Position numbers and translations under genes: made by a program. From assembly GCA_020465985.1 (NCBI GenBank), contig JAANYP010001156.1, positions 408,492 to 472,491 on the forward strand: a stretch of 64,000 bases of DNA, given 5' to 3'. The notes under the pieces are model-generated. The model searched no databases. It saw only the letters and a list, made by a program, of their open reading frames with translations, and was not told the DNA's origin. This DNA is from Centrapalus pauciflorus. Lineage: Eukaryota > Streptophyta > Magnoliopsida > Asterales > Asteraceae. Of the stretch, positions 1 through 11,698 are shown in pieces (position 1 is the stretch's first letter; each line of letters begins with the position of its first letter).

Positions 1-741
1 TTTTCTATTTTTATAGTTTATTAAATCTAAGTAACACCAAAAAATAATTTATTTAATTAAGAATAAAAAAGAGTTAAAAAATTAATTGTAGAAATGATCC
101 CTATATTGCATCAAAATAAGGGTAATTTGGTCATATTAGAAAAGTTAATAGGTTGAGGGACCAAAATTGCAAACAAACTATGAAAATAAGGACCGTTTCT
201 GCAAAATTGAAAGTTCAGGGACCAAATCCAAATTTTAAGACAAACCACAGGGACCATTTTTGTAATTAACTCTAAAAAATAAAATGCAGTGACTAAACCC
301 CAAAAACATGAAAAACATGTTGGATTTTTTCATATTAAACTCTTATATATTAATTCTAAAATATTTGTTCACTTAGGTTTTCCATACAAATGTTTCATAT
401 GATTTTAATTTGTTTAAATATTTTATCGTTGGTTATGATCTTAACTTATATTTGTTATAAAGTAATCATAACTCAAAATAAAAGTATGATTTTGTCAAAA
501 TATGGCGTAAAAACAATTAAAACTTTTTTTTAGTAAATCATATATTTTTAAGTGTTTATTGCATAAATATGCAGCTATCTTCGCATTAACTCCTAATTTA
601 TGCAACCATCTAATTTTTTGTTCGATTATAACTATTACTTTTTTGTCAATCAACGTAATAAATTATTTTTTAATAAATTTAATAAATTTAATTAAAGTGA
701 ATAATGATTTTCCCGAAGGTATCTATCACAAAAACCATTAA
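1..741. other. AT-rich intergenic DNA, no gene
   Basis: No supportable gene. Bases 121-275 hold degenerate phrases of the type 'gggaccaaa' / 'gggaccattttt', which are common in decayed plant repeats. Bases 302-335 carry one end (AAACATGTTGG followed by TTTTTTCAT) of the foldback repeat family seen complete further on. The 60-residue frame at 559-741 has no recognisable domain and AT-driven composition. Confidence 0.6.
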
Positions 742-1114
742 GAGGGTGTTTGGATTTGCGTTAGAAAAAGTGCTGTAGCGTTTTGGAAACTAATAATCAG
801 ATAATTGCTGTAACAAAAAGTACTGCATGAAATGTAGTGTTTGGTTTAGCTTCTGCTGTTTGATATCATAATTATCAAATAATCAGTTTTTAAAGTGTTT
901 GGATTTGCTTTTTTACTTGTAAAATGACCAAATAATCACTTATTAAGCAAATAAGCTACAATTTTTAACTTATGAAAATGTGTGGTAGGACAAACGCTAA
1001 ACGCAAATAATCACTTATTAACGTATGCAATCCAAACACTTTAAACCAATTATTTGCGTTATTATAACGTAATAAGCTAATAATCACCTTTGTAACGCAA
1101 AACCAAACACCCTC
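742..1114. mobile_element. Tourist-like (PIF/Harbinger) MITE, copy 1
   Basis: A 373-bp non-autonomous inverted-repeat element. The left end reads GAGGGTGTTTGG and the right end CCAAACACCCTC, flanked by TAA at 739-741 and 1115-1117. A 3-bp TAA target duplication with GGGTGTTTGG termini is typical of Tourist-like MITEs mobilised by PIF/Harbinger transposases (family knowledge). There is no coding capacity. A second copy lies at 55083-55393 with the same internal phrases ('aataatcagataat', 'cacttattaacgta'). Confidence 0.85.
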
Positions 1115-1316
1115 TAAAATGAAAAGGCTCATTGGTTTTTCATATTGGTTTTGCGACATACGTACAATATACTTGCCGATGAAAACCATATGGCAATAGA
1201 TTTCATGAGTTATGTACCTCGCCATAGAGGGATATTCTATATAAGCGGGTGGTGACTTTTTTATCGCCGATTGTCGTCTTTGTTTACATACATGATAATG
1301 TTTATTTTGTTATAAA

Positions 1317-1969
1317 ACTAGCTTATTTACCCATGTATTAAATGAGTATGTTTAATAACTATTTATTTTTTAAAAAGTTTAATTAAAAATTAATGGTTTA
1401 TTATGAAAAACCAACATGTTTTCATATTTTTTAGGTTTTCGTACTTCCATGTTATATTTTTTTTTAAAAAGTTGTCAACTTATTTTTTTTCTGGTTTACT
1501 AAAATTTGACTATTAAATACCGGTTTTTCAGTTTTTAAAAGCCCAGTTTACCAATTATAATCGAACTCTAATAGACAAATTTCACAAAACGAAAGAAAAA
1601 TTAACTTGAGGATTTTTTGGGAAAAAATAATATGGAGAGACTAAAGAACAAAACCGTTAAAACATATTGTTTTTTTTTTTTTTTTTTTGTAATAACCCAT
1701 AAAATACAAACTTACTTATAAATAAGTTTTTCTACTAAAAATAATTTTAAGATTAATATTGAATTATTTATAGTTATTAAAGTGTTTTCTTTATTGCATT
1801 TCATGAATTAAATAGGAGAGTATCCAAAATAGATTTTTCTTTTATTAATAATAGATAAATTAATAAAATGAAATATTTAATCATGGAAAAAATGCGGGAA
1901 AATAAAAGTTTAATGCAATGAAGAATCTACATGTGTCGTGAATTGTTTTCTTTTATTAATATATATAGA
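1317..1969 (-). mobile_element. short non-autonomous Helitron
   Basis: Read on the - strand, the element begins TCTATATAT at 1969 and ends CTAGT at 1317. A short imperfect palindrome (CCCATGTATTAAATGAG on +) lies about 10 bases inside the 3' end. Helitrons start with TC, end with CTRR after a hairpin, and insert between A and T; an A precedes the TC and a T follows the CTAGT here. The subterminal ACATGTGTC box near the 5' end is shared with the elements at 13596, 14103, 18246 and 52042. A foldback repeat lies inside it. Confidence 0.65.
1404..1670. repeat. foldback repeat, copy 1
   Basis: One of three related ~270-bp repeats in the first 3 kb. It opens with TGAAAAACCAACATGTTTT and closes with an inverted, diverged version (AAAACATATTG). 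The middle holds an imperfect inverted repeat around 'aaaatttgactatta' and 'ctaatagacaaattt'. The TIR-like ends and palindromic layout suggest a foldback MITE, but the target duplication is not clear. A poly-T run (1669-1688) follows. Confidence 0.55.
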
Positions 1970-2002
1970 TTATTTTTTTATTTCATAAATGTACGAAGAA
2001 AT

Positions 2003-2298
2003 GAACATTTATGTTTTCATGTTTTTTAGTTTCGTCTCTCTGTTATATTTTTTTCTCAGTATAGTCCTCAAATTAATTTTTTTTTCTAGTTTAGTAAAAT
2101 TTGATTATAAGAACTCTGTTTTATAGTTTTAAGTAGAACTCGGTTTTATTTAAGAAATCCGGTTAAGCAATTATAACCGAGCTCTAATAGTTAATATTCA
2201 CAGAATTAGGAAAAAATTTAATTTGAGGCCTTTCTGAAAAAAAATTAATTTGAGACAAAAATGCTAAAATCGTAAAACATGTTGATATTTTTCATAAT
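2003..2298. repeat. foldback repeat, copy 2
   Basis: Same family as the repeats at 1404 and 2758. Shared blocks include 'ttagtaaaatttgatta', 'aattataaccgagctctaatag' (shortened here) and the closing 'gtaaaacatgttgat'. The palindromic centre is more decayed than in copy 3. No coding potential. Confidence 0.5.
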
Positions 2299-2757
2299 AT
2301 ATCATTTAATTAAACAATGAAATTTTTAATATTTTACATATTAAATTAATTGATGAAAAATAAGATTGTTGTATACATTAGGAATCAATTAAAGTTTATG
2401 CATTAATTTACCATTTTTGTTTGAAAGTCTGAACTTTTTATTCAAAACACCGACGGGATCCCGAGATGGAGGGGATCTCAGAATTCAAAACATACAAAAC
2501 GGCAAATGCATAGTCACATAGATCACATATTACAACTCCAAACGTCAATTTACCTATTATAATAAATAGATGGCATTAATTTATTGGGTCGATTGAATAA
2601 AAAATGATAAGTTCATCACATTTATTGAACAAAATTTTGCATAGTTGCATGAATTAAGAATTGATATGAAAATCATTACATATTTAAGCAATAAACCATT
2701 AATTATACATTTCATTTTGTTACTGACCAACTTATACATTATTTTAAAAGAGTTTTT
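2299..2757. other. AT-rich spacer, no gene
   Basis: No supportable gene or element. It contains one GC-richer patch (2448-2480, with GGGATCCCGAGATGG). The 64-residue frame on the - strand (2581-2775) has no recognisable features. Confidence 0.5.
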
Positions 2758-3032
2758 TATGAAAAACACCAACATGTTTTTAGGATTTTATGTTTTCCTC
2801 TTTTAATGTTAATTTTTTTTTTCCAAAAATGCTTAAAGTTAATTTTTTAGTTTTGTGAAACTTGACTATTAGATTCGATTATAATTAGTAAATCGAGTTT
2901 TTTAAAAGCTAAAAAAATCATATTCTAATAGTCAAATTTTACTAAACCAAATATTAAAATTCCCAAATTTTCTGGAAAAATAAAATAAAATGGAGAAACA
3001 AGAGAACACAAAAACATATCCTTTTTTTTCAT
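2758..3032. repeat. foldback repeat, copy 3 (clearest palindrome)
   Basis: This copy opens with ATGAAAAACACCAACATG and closes near 3020 with AAAAACATATCC. Its core is an obvious inverted repeat: 'cttgactattagattcg' near 2872 faces 'ctaatagtcaaattt' near 2928. Single strands of this element could fold into a long hairpin. No transposase is encoded. Confidence 0.6.
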
Positions 3033-3523
3033 AATTAACACTTATTAAAATATAAACAAAATAGACTTCTATAAAAAATTATAATAGAATTATAAAAGAG
3101 TCTCCCACGTCACCGGTGGGATGCCATGATGGCGGAGTATTTAAAGCCACGTCGGCACTGGTTGCAGTTGGTAGCTACAGCAGTACAGCATTCCCCATTT
3201 GACTTATCTTTGACATCAAAGACCCCACAGCATGCCTAGGTGGACCTTGAGTGCCGAATATTATTTTTAAATATTGTGTTCACTTAATCCGAAATAAATA
3301 AAGTTTAGTATATAATATACAAGAATTATTCAAGTATCAAAAAGATTACATTAAAGTCATTTAAATACTAAAATACAAATCATAAGTTCTAAAATATCTA
3401 ATATATTTAACTTGAAATGAAGGATATAAATAGTAGTTATATTACACACACATGTAAGGGTTATATGTCAAAAATAACAATAATTTTTTGTATCCTTTTC
3501 GTTTATAACCACATTATCTACTA
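3033..3523. other. intergenic, no gene
   Basis: Bases 3105-3240 are less AT-rich (cacgtcaccggtgggatgcc and so on) but show no open frame or known signal. I see nothing else in this stretch. Confidence 0.5.
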
Positions 3524-3715
3524 TTTATCATTAATAGCAACAATTTTTGTATTTTTTTACCGATCATAACAAGTTTTGACCTGGAAACCTGCCATAGCAG
3601 GTTATCATCCATTAATAGCAACAACATTTATCTTTTACCAATAATAGTAACAACGTTTTATCTTTTTACCGATAATAGCAACAACGTTGAATTTTTTATC
3701 AATAACAGCGGCATA
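3524..3715. repeat. degenerate minisatellite, ~35-bp unit
   Basis: About five imperfect tandem units of the form 'accgataatagcaacaacgtt...tttttt' (see 3524, 3602, 3637, 3671, 3702). A related phrase recurs near 53340. No coding frame spans it. Confidence 0.6.
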
Positions 3716-4232
3716 TCAAATTTAAATGATATTTATCCTTAACTTATTATTATTGTCCATACACTTCAATTATTACACCGAAAGTCTCTATTTTGAAGTT
3801 TTGTTACAGATTTGGTCCTTTAACTGTTTGACTCTTCTAAACTATTTTAAAATGACAATTTTTTTTCTTTTACTAATTACAGTTTCAGTCCCTATAGTTT
3901 CCCAATTAATTTCATTTACAGCCCCTATTTAAAACTTTAATTTTTATTTTATTTGATATTTAATTAAATCAAACATTTATTATCGTACATGTATTTATTT
4001 ATTTTATTATTAAAATATTCTGTTTAACTTTTTTAATCTCCTTTTTTATTATATTGCTTTCTTTTTATAAAATAAATATGTATATATTTTATTTTTCATG
4101 TTACGTATCAAAGTTCTTTTATATATTATTTTTATATATAATTAACAAACATGATAATATTTCATATGTTGGTTACCAATGAAAATTCTTAATAATTTTT
4201 AAAAGCATTAAGTTCATAACAAATTTTATAAA
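3716..4232. other. AT-rich intergenic DNA, no gene
   Basis: The first half carries degenerate text of the 'tttggtcctttaact' / 'tttcagtccctatag' type often found in old plant repeats. The short frame at 3726-3932 is hydrophobic by AT composition only. Nothing else is supportable. Confidence 0.5.
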
Positions 4233-4569
4233 GAATTATCAAGTTCAATTACAACTTACAAATAATAATCTCAACTCTACGAAGCAAAACAAAGTTCATA
4301 GCAGTACCAAGTAAAACCAAGATCGTTACAATTTACATAACAATACCAATATTCATTACAACTTACATAGAATACCAAATTCAGTTACAACCTACAAATA
4401 ACAATCCAAATAACTCTATGAAGTAAAACAAAGTTCATAGCAATATCAAGTAAAACCAATATCAATTACAACTTACATAACAATACCAATGTGAATTACA
4501 ACTTACATGGAAATATCAAGTTCAATTAGAGCCTACATATAAGAATCCCAAAAACTCTATGAAGTAAAA
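4233..4569. repeat. tandem array, ~140-bp unit, ~2.4 copies
   Basis: Three successive starts of the same unit are visible at about 4238, 4374 and 4517. Each runs 'caagttcaattacaacttac', then an AAC/AAT-rich stretch, then 'actctatgaagtaaaac'. Units differ by many point changes, so the array is old. Confidence 0.65.
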
Positions 4570-5236
4570 CCTCCCATGGATCTTCATATAACAAAAAGAT
4601 CTTCCAAGATTCATACAACAAAATCAAACAATCTAAACAATCAGATTTTAACAAATTCATCTTTTAACAAGTGCTAGAGTGAATTAAAAAAATAATTAAA
4701 AGGAAAACTTGAAAAATCAATGAGAAAGAGAGAAACCTTTGAAGAAGATGAAGCCGCCAAAGATGAAGAAAATGAAGTGGCTGCCAAAGATCTGAGATTT
4801 TATGGCTGAAATGAGAAGCCGAAATAGAGAGAAACCTTCGATCGATTGTAGAAAAGACGAAGGCAAATAGTTGTGTGTGAGGGTCACCAGTTGTGTGTGA
4901 GAGTGGAGAAGAAGGCCGCCATTGTGTGTGAGGGGCGTCAGAGATGAGGTGAAGAAGACGATGGTGAAAGTCGTTGGTTGTGTGTGTGTGTCGTCGCTAG
5001 ATGAAAGAGACAAAGAGAGAGCTTGTTGGCTAGGGTTTAGGTCGACGGAGAGGGCATTGGGGAGGACACCGACACATTATTTCATTTTCTCACTAGATGA
5101 CAGGGAAACAAAAATAGAGAATATGAATTGCTTTATTTCTCATTTTTAACTCTAAACAAACAAGAGAATTGTATTCTAATATTATTTCTTTATGCCAAAC
5201 ACATACTCTACGTTTATCTTTATATATGTTAATAAT
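4570..5236. other. GA/GT-rich stretch, no supportable gene
   Basis: Bases 4700-5150 are purine-rich on the + strand with TGTGTGTGAG-type repeats. Short frames occur on both strands (4717-5013 -, 4922-5149 +), but neither shows a domain, conserved motif or plausible splice structure. It may be a decayed 5' exon or element end; I cannot assign it. Confidence 0.45.
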
Positions 5237-7121
5237 TGTAACACCCTCCCCGAACCCGGAAATGTCACGTTAATACAATACACAAGTGACACTATCGCAA
5301 TAACTCTATCATGCACATGTCATAAGATAAGCTGAAATCATTAATAATTTAAACTTTCGCAATGATGTCATTAACACATAATTCACTGGTTACATAACCT
5401 GAAGATGCTAACACAAGCAGACTAATCAAATCATTACACAAAATCAGCATAAGACTTCCCAGCTACTCCCCAGTCCCAGATCAACAGGCACGGCTACCAA
5501 TCCCTTCTCTGATACCCTGAACATGGCAGACTCGAATACGTAAGCTCGTGAGTACGCGAGGGTTAGACTCTTCACAGTAACACATAACATGCATACACGT
5601 AGCACATACACACAGCACAAGCTCTATCTCTGTCCCTGGCAATCAACATCATAAAGGCAGATATGAACACACAGCATGAGATCCGAAGCCCTGCACACAA
5701 TATCACTGAGGGGGACCCTTCCCTGCTAACGACCGTGTACACCGGTGATTAGCCACAACCCTGTAGCACGGGCGCGAACCGGCTACAGGCCCTGCCGTGT
5801 ATACACGCCCCAAGGACTGTTAGGGACAGTCAACCCGCGCGATCACACATCGCGAATCACCGTCCGTATGGAACTCGTCACGGACCCCCGGACTGGATCT
5901 CATCTCATGCACACATATAACACATATGTGGGAAATAGAATCATACATGTGGCTCACGTTCCCTGTCTCATTCACAATACACAATATACACATACACGAA
6001 GCTAGCTACACAGTTATGACTCGTAAAACGGTCCCGGGTTTAAAAAGGAACTCGGGTACTCACCTGGTCGATCCACTAATCCCGAAATCTCTGACTCGGC
6101 TCGGCTCGCTGACCCGTCCCTGAAATCACACAGATCCCAATCGTTAACAAGATTCTCAATATAACCGGAAAGCAGATCCGGACACGACACTTTAACATAG
6201 CGGACCCAATAATAATTACAACCAAAATCCCGAAGCCTAGACAAAACCCAACCCGAAAACAACTTCGACACATCCCGAAAACCCAACATCTCAAACGGAT
6301 CCCGACCTTAATCTCAAACAAAACCCGAAGCCCCAACGAAAACCCGATTTAGACTCAAAAGCAAACCAACGAAACCCCGGAAACCCAACCCGAACACGAT
6401 CCAATAACAGCCCCGACGGAACCCAACTCAAACCCCACGCAGAACCCGGCCCAGCAGCTAACCGCGCCGCGCCCCTGCTCCTCTGCGCGTCGCGCCGCGA
6501 CCCAGCGCCTGCTCCAACTCTGCTCTTCGACTTCCATGGTTGCACCAGAGGTATTCAACCTCCAAGACCCGATTTCAAACACTCAAATACACAAAATTCA
6601 TACATGTTTAACCCATATACTTCCAGAAACCAAATCCCACATATACACATACATATTCCAAGATTTTAGCTATCAAAACCAAGAATCCTTACCTTTGAAG
6701 CTTCAAGAACACAAGGTGATGAAGACAACTCTCAATTTCACACTTAATTTCTGGATTTGGGAGGCTTGATTCAGCTGGGGCTTCACACACTTCACACACA
6801 CACACCTTTAGGTTTAGATAAGAGGAATGAAGGGATAAGGTCACATATACGTATATATCCGTTTCCTCAATTAAGCAAGTCCCGAACCCACTAAATCCGA
6901 ACCGATATCACTTTTTCACAATTAATATCATTAGACCCCATTTAACTCCACGAACTCAAATATATAATTAATCCACTAACTTGATTACCCGGAGACACGT
7001 AACTCACAAACCCGACACGTATAATCCACTACTCGGGATCTCATTGGCCCAGCACGATATTAATTATTTAAATATCCACTAAAATAATTCCACGTAATTA
7101 TCTCGAAAATGGGATGTTACA
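5237..7121. mobile_element. solo LTR (1.9 kb), probably of a Ty3/Gypsy-type element
   Basis: The stretch begins TGTAACACCC and ends GGGATGTTACA, i.e. the 5'-TG...CA-3' and inverted termini expected of an LTR. It is flanked by a perfect 5-bp duplication ATAAT (5232-5236 and 7122-7126). There is no primer-binding site or internal domain next to it, so it is best read as a solo LTR left by LTR-LTR recombination. TGTAACACCC termini and long LTRs are usual for plant Gypsy elements, but superfamily cannot be proven without the internal region. It is markedly more GC-rich (5450-6540) than its surroundings. Several short frames inside are composition artefacts. Confidence 0.8.
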
Positions 7122-7727
7122 ATAATAAAAGAAACATTTGATGCCACATGTGATAACTTTAATGAACCAAACTTTTATTTTTTAGTTTAAAATTTCTAAC
7201 TAATTTTGTATTTAAAATTTTTTTAAGAATAGTAGAGTTAATTAGTATGTAATTTAAACATTATTAATGAAAGTCAATCTAACTAAATGGCTATTAAACA
7301 TATTTTATATTCACTATTTATTTATTATTATTAGAATATAATAAATTTATTTTCTTAGTTTATATAATTGTTTTTTGTGTTAGTTTAATATTATTTTTTA
7401 TAATAGTATTTTAAATTTATACAATCTTAAAAACATAATTATTTATTAAACATGTCCATATCATACATTTAATCAATACATCAAATCAAATACAATTTCA
7501 AACGACTTGATTTATATTATTAAATAATAATTAAGTCATTTGGTTGGAAAGTTTTCAAACTCAGTGACTAGTTGTAATAATTATTCGTACAAGCTTCTAA
7601 AACTATAGAATTTTGGTAAAAAATAATAATCCTAAATTTTTTAATTAATTTGGTTTTGCTACAAACAAAAGATACTTACTTTGGCATAATAAGGTGTATT
7701 GTAGAGTATTAGTATTAATTAATGCAA
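7122..7727. other. AT-rich spacer upstream of the HMG-CoA synthase gene
   Basis: No gene or element recognised. It separates the solo LTR from the promoter of the downstream gene. Confidence 0.5.
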
Positions 7728-7767
7728 GGGGAAGGGGAAGGGGAAGGGGAAGGGGAAGGGGAAGGGG
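7728..7767 (+). repeat. (GGGGAA)n array, potential G-quadruplex
   Basis: Seven GGGG runs separated by AA, about 6.7 perfect hexamer units, followed by CCC. Four or more G4 runs with 2-nt spacers fit the pattern for intramolecular quadruplex formation on the + strand. It lies about 340 bp upstream of the HMG-CoA synthase start codon and about 140 bp upstream of the TATA box. A role in expression is possible but not shown by sequence. Confidence 0.85.
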
Positions 7768-7903
7768 CCCTTTTTATACAATTATAGTAAAATAGTTATT
7801 GATATGATATAATGGCAACAGGTGTAAATTAGGTAGATAATGAGGGGTGAATTTGAAATGGAGATTCATAGACAGTCAGCAACTTCCCGTGATTGATCGT
7901 TGC

Positions 7904-7911
7904 TATAAATA
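7904..7911 (+). promoter_or_regulatory. TATA box of the HMG-CoA synthase gene
   Basis: TATAAATA lies about 200 bp before the ATG and is followed by a CT-rich stretch (ccctctctcttgg, ctctctctcggc) typical of a plant 5' leader. Transcription would be expected to start about 30 bp downstream, near 7935-7940. Confidence 0.6.
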
Positions 7912-8107
7912 TGTAGCCCCAGCGTGTAACGTAACGCCTCCTCATCCCTCTCTCTTGGCTAGTTGGCTCTCTCGACTTTCCGAGCAAACATTATTCTCTC
8001 TCTCGGCGTCAAATCAGAAATCTTTAACACAACTTCAGATCCTTGATTCCTCCTTCGATCTCATAGTTTTCCTCTGATTATAACTTTGTTGAAGATCGAA
8101 CAACAGA

Positions 8108-11100
8108 ATGGCTCCTCAAAACGTTGGAATTCTCGCCATGGAAATCTACTTCCCACCTACTTGTATTCAACAGGTATCGTTGTTGTTTCTTTGTGTTTTG
8201 CTTCCATGATCTGTTTCTGTTGTGCATCAATCTTCTAGTACGGTACCCCGAGCGGATTGAATTCGTTCTACTATAAAAGCATACACAACCGAAAAACGGA
8301 ATAACTAAGGATTTGTCTTGTTATTGGATGATAAATTATTCTTTGTCTTTGGATTTATTATATAAACATGACACATTTTGGGGTAGAACACTAGAAGAAG
8401 TTCGATTTCACAAAACACAGAATGAAAATGAGTGTAGATTGGCGGTTAATTGGACATGCATAAAAGATTTGGCGAATATAGTGTTACGAACTTATGAGTT
8501 TGGCTCTTTTTATTTGTTTATCATATAAACCAGTGTTAAGAGAGACAAATGGTTGGTAATGCAACCTTATTTCATATGTGTTACCAAGGTTGACTTGTAT
8601 TATATTTGACCTTTTTTTTGATTACGGGATCCAACAATATAGATCCATAATCTCAGCTTTGGGAAGAATTTGAATGACTTTGGTGCTTGCTTGGTATCAT
8701 AGACGTGTTCTCATAAGCATAAGCTCCGAGAGGACTAAGCATCAACATTCAATTCAATTCCCGATGACTTAAGTAAGCTCTTCAAGGAAAGACTAGGCAG
8801 CTTCAAAGGAGACTCAAACAATGAGGAACACTTTGAAAAGTTTTTCAGTCTACATATATATAGATAACTATATATATGTTTAATTAATTTCGTTTTGCTA
8901 CAAACTAAAAAACACTTCGATAACTATATATAAGTTTTTAGCTAATTGATCTTTTTTCTGTTTTTATATTGTGAACTACTTTGGAACAGAGTTGGTTGAT
9001 TTATTCTCTGCTTCTGCAACTATAATACAAACTTCCGTGCACTATAATTGTGTTTGCCTCGTATCTGGGGTTTAGCTATTAGAAAATCTAAATATAGTTT
9101 CTGTTACTCAAAAGGAGATTTTGATTGTTATTGGGTAATTAATTTACAGGATACGCTAGAAAATTTTGATGGAGTAAGTAAAGGAAAATACACCATTGGA
9201 CTTGGACAAGATTGCATGGCATTTTGTTCAGAGGTTGAAGATGTCATCTCTATGGGGTTTGTACTTTTTATCTTGAAGATATATGTTTTTGCATATCAAA
9301 ATAAATGCTTGGTTTATGGTATATATGCTTTTTAAGATTCATAGTTTCATACTTAATGTCATTTGAAGTGCTCTTTTATTAGTAACATGACAATAAAGGG
9401 CACAAATCTTTTACACGATACTGCTCACAAAGTCATTGCTCACAAAGTCATTGAAGTTTATTATATCAACACCAGCATTCATGATATATGTGATGTACAG
9501 TACGTCAGTACTTGACCATGTTGTCGTATACATATCCGCATGACATGTTTTCAATAATTGGAATAAATTCCAAAATCTTCCAAGTGTTTCAAAGTATGCT
9601 CAAGAAGTAACGATTACTATTTGGAGTGTGGACTGCCACCAAAAAAGTGAATCAGGCAGTGCCATTCTTTTAGAGAATCTACATGTGAATGTAAGATAGG
9701 GAGGATTTGAATTTTTGATATCAAACTCCAACTGCTAAAGTGAAATCTTGTGTTTGTCAAAATTTCATGATCTTTACTAGAACATAGCATCTTGTCACAT
9801 GATTGGTAGCTCGATATAATAAACAATCTTATCTCACAGACCTTCCTTCTATTTTGCTAATGGAAAATCTATTTGCTGTTAATAGTTTTTCACACCAGCT
9901 TCCTGGTGCTTCTTATGTCTGTATGGTAGTGACGATATATTGTGACAACTATGACAAACATTTGGAAGGTCACCTTGATAGTTTTTTGTGGCACATTGCA
10001 TATAACTTCTGTGTGTTGCTTCTATATGGGACCGTTTTTGTTGCAACCTTCTATCGTATCACTCTTTGCACACTATAAAATTTGACAAACAATTTTCACA
10101 TTTCAAAATCAAGGTTTCGATGATGTACAGTGCTTAGTATAGTCTATGTGTTTGATTAAAAAGCCTTACCATGTAAGTTTGGAAGTGTTAAATTAGGTGT
10201 TTTAGTTCTTTGGCATGCAGACCATCATTGCTTTAAAATTTCATTTTCAGATTGACAGCTGTCACTTCACTACTTGAGAAGTATGAGATTGACCCAAAAC
10301 AAATTGGTCGGCTGGAAGTGGGCAGTGAAACTGTGATAGACAAGAGTAAATCCATCAAGACTTTCCTAATGAAAATCTTTGAGGTAATTATAGATCTTTT
10401 GGCTTAAACCAGCTACCTATCTTGTTTAATTTTAAACAGTTAGATTCACTCAGAGTCTAAGGCTGGAATATTCCTGGACTCTCGGCACTGGTCATCTGAT
10501 TTTCTCAATTGCTATATTATAAAAACCTGACCACTAGGTCCACTATGAATATTTATCATACGACTGCTTTTATTAATACTTCCTACTCCCTTTCCATGTA
10601 CTTGAGCAGGATTGCGGAAATACTGACATTGAAGGTGTGGATTCAACCAATGCTTGCTATGGTGGAACTGCAGCATTGTTCAACTGTGTGAACTGGGTGG
10701 AAAGTAGTTCATGGGATGGACGCTATGGATTGGTCGTCGCCACAGACAGTGCGGTAAATCTGTTTGTTGCTTATTTCGTTTGTACTTTTGCTTTGCACAC
10801 TTGTAACTAAAAGGCTCAGTTAAAGTTCAAAACTGGTAAAAATGCTTATGTTTATCTCAAGGAGCTAAACAGAAACGTAAGACATGGTCCATTGCTTACT
10901 CAAAAATCACTTTCGCCAGGTTTATGCTGAGGGACCAGCTCGTCCAACAGGAGGAGCAGGTGCTATTGCTATGCTCATAGGACCTGATGCTCCTATTGCA
11001 TTTGAAAGCAAATTCAGGGCAAGTCATATGTCCCATGCTTACGACTTCTACAAGCCAGACCTTGCCAGTGAATATCCGGTATTCTTCAAATCCTTCATCT

Positions 11101-11667
11101 GAAGTAATTTTGTGTCACTTTTACATGGCTGGTTAACAATGCGATTTATGACCAAACCCCAACACTGTGTCATGTAGGTTGTCGACGGAAAGCTGTCTCA
11201 AACTTGTTATCTCATGGCACTCGACTCGTGTTACAAGGGATACTGTCAGAAGTAAGTTTGCTGTCAATATACAAAAAGCGTCTCCTGCTTAGTTTGACTC
11301 AAACACTATATTCTATTACAATTTACAAGAGGCCTTACTTAAATCTTACAATTGCAGGTATGAGAAATTTCAAGGCAAACAATTCTCAATGGCTGATGCT
11401 GATTATTTTGTATTTCATAGTCCATATAACAAGGTAAAACGTAACTCGTTTTATTCTATGCTTCTAGCTACTCTGGAATCTGCAAAAAAACTTGGAACTT
11501 AAATTTATTGTGAACTTATGCAGCTTGTACAGAAGAGCTTTGCTCGCTTGGTATTTGATGATGTTGCTAGAAATGCCAGGTGATGATTGAATTTGCCAGA
11601 TCAAAACTTCAAACCACTATTGTTCACATTTTCCAATTCCATTTTTACTCATTTGTGAAACAAACAA

Positions 11668-11698
<31 letters not shown>

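Noticed and set aside
4233..4569. Possible CRISPR-like array because of repeated blocks
   Set aside because: Units are ~140 bp, diverged and without spacer architecture; a eukaryotic tandem repeat.
6014..6582. Overlapping - strand frames of 75-91 residues in GC-richer DNA
   Set aside because: All inside the solo LTR; high GC lowers stop frequency. Composition (Arg/Gly/Phe) differs between frames and shows no conserved motif.
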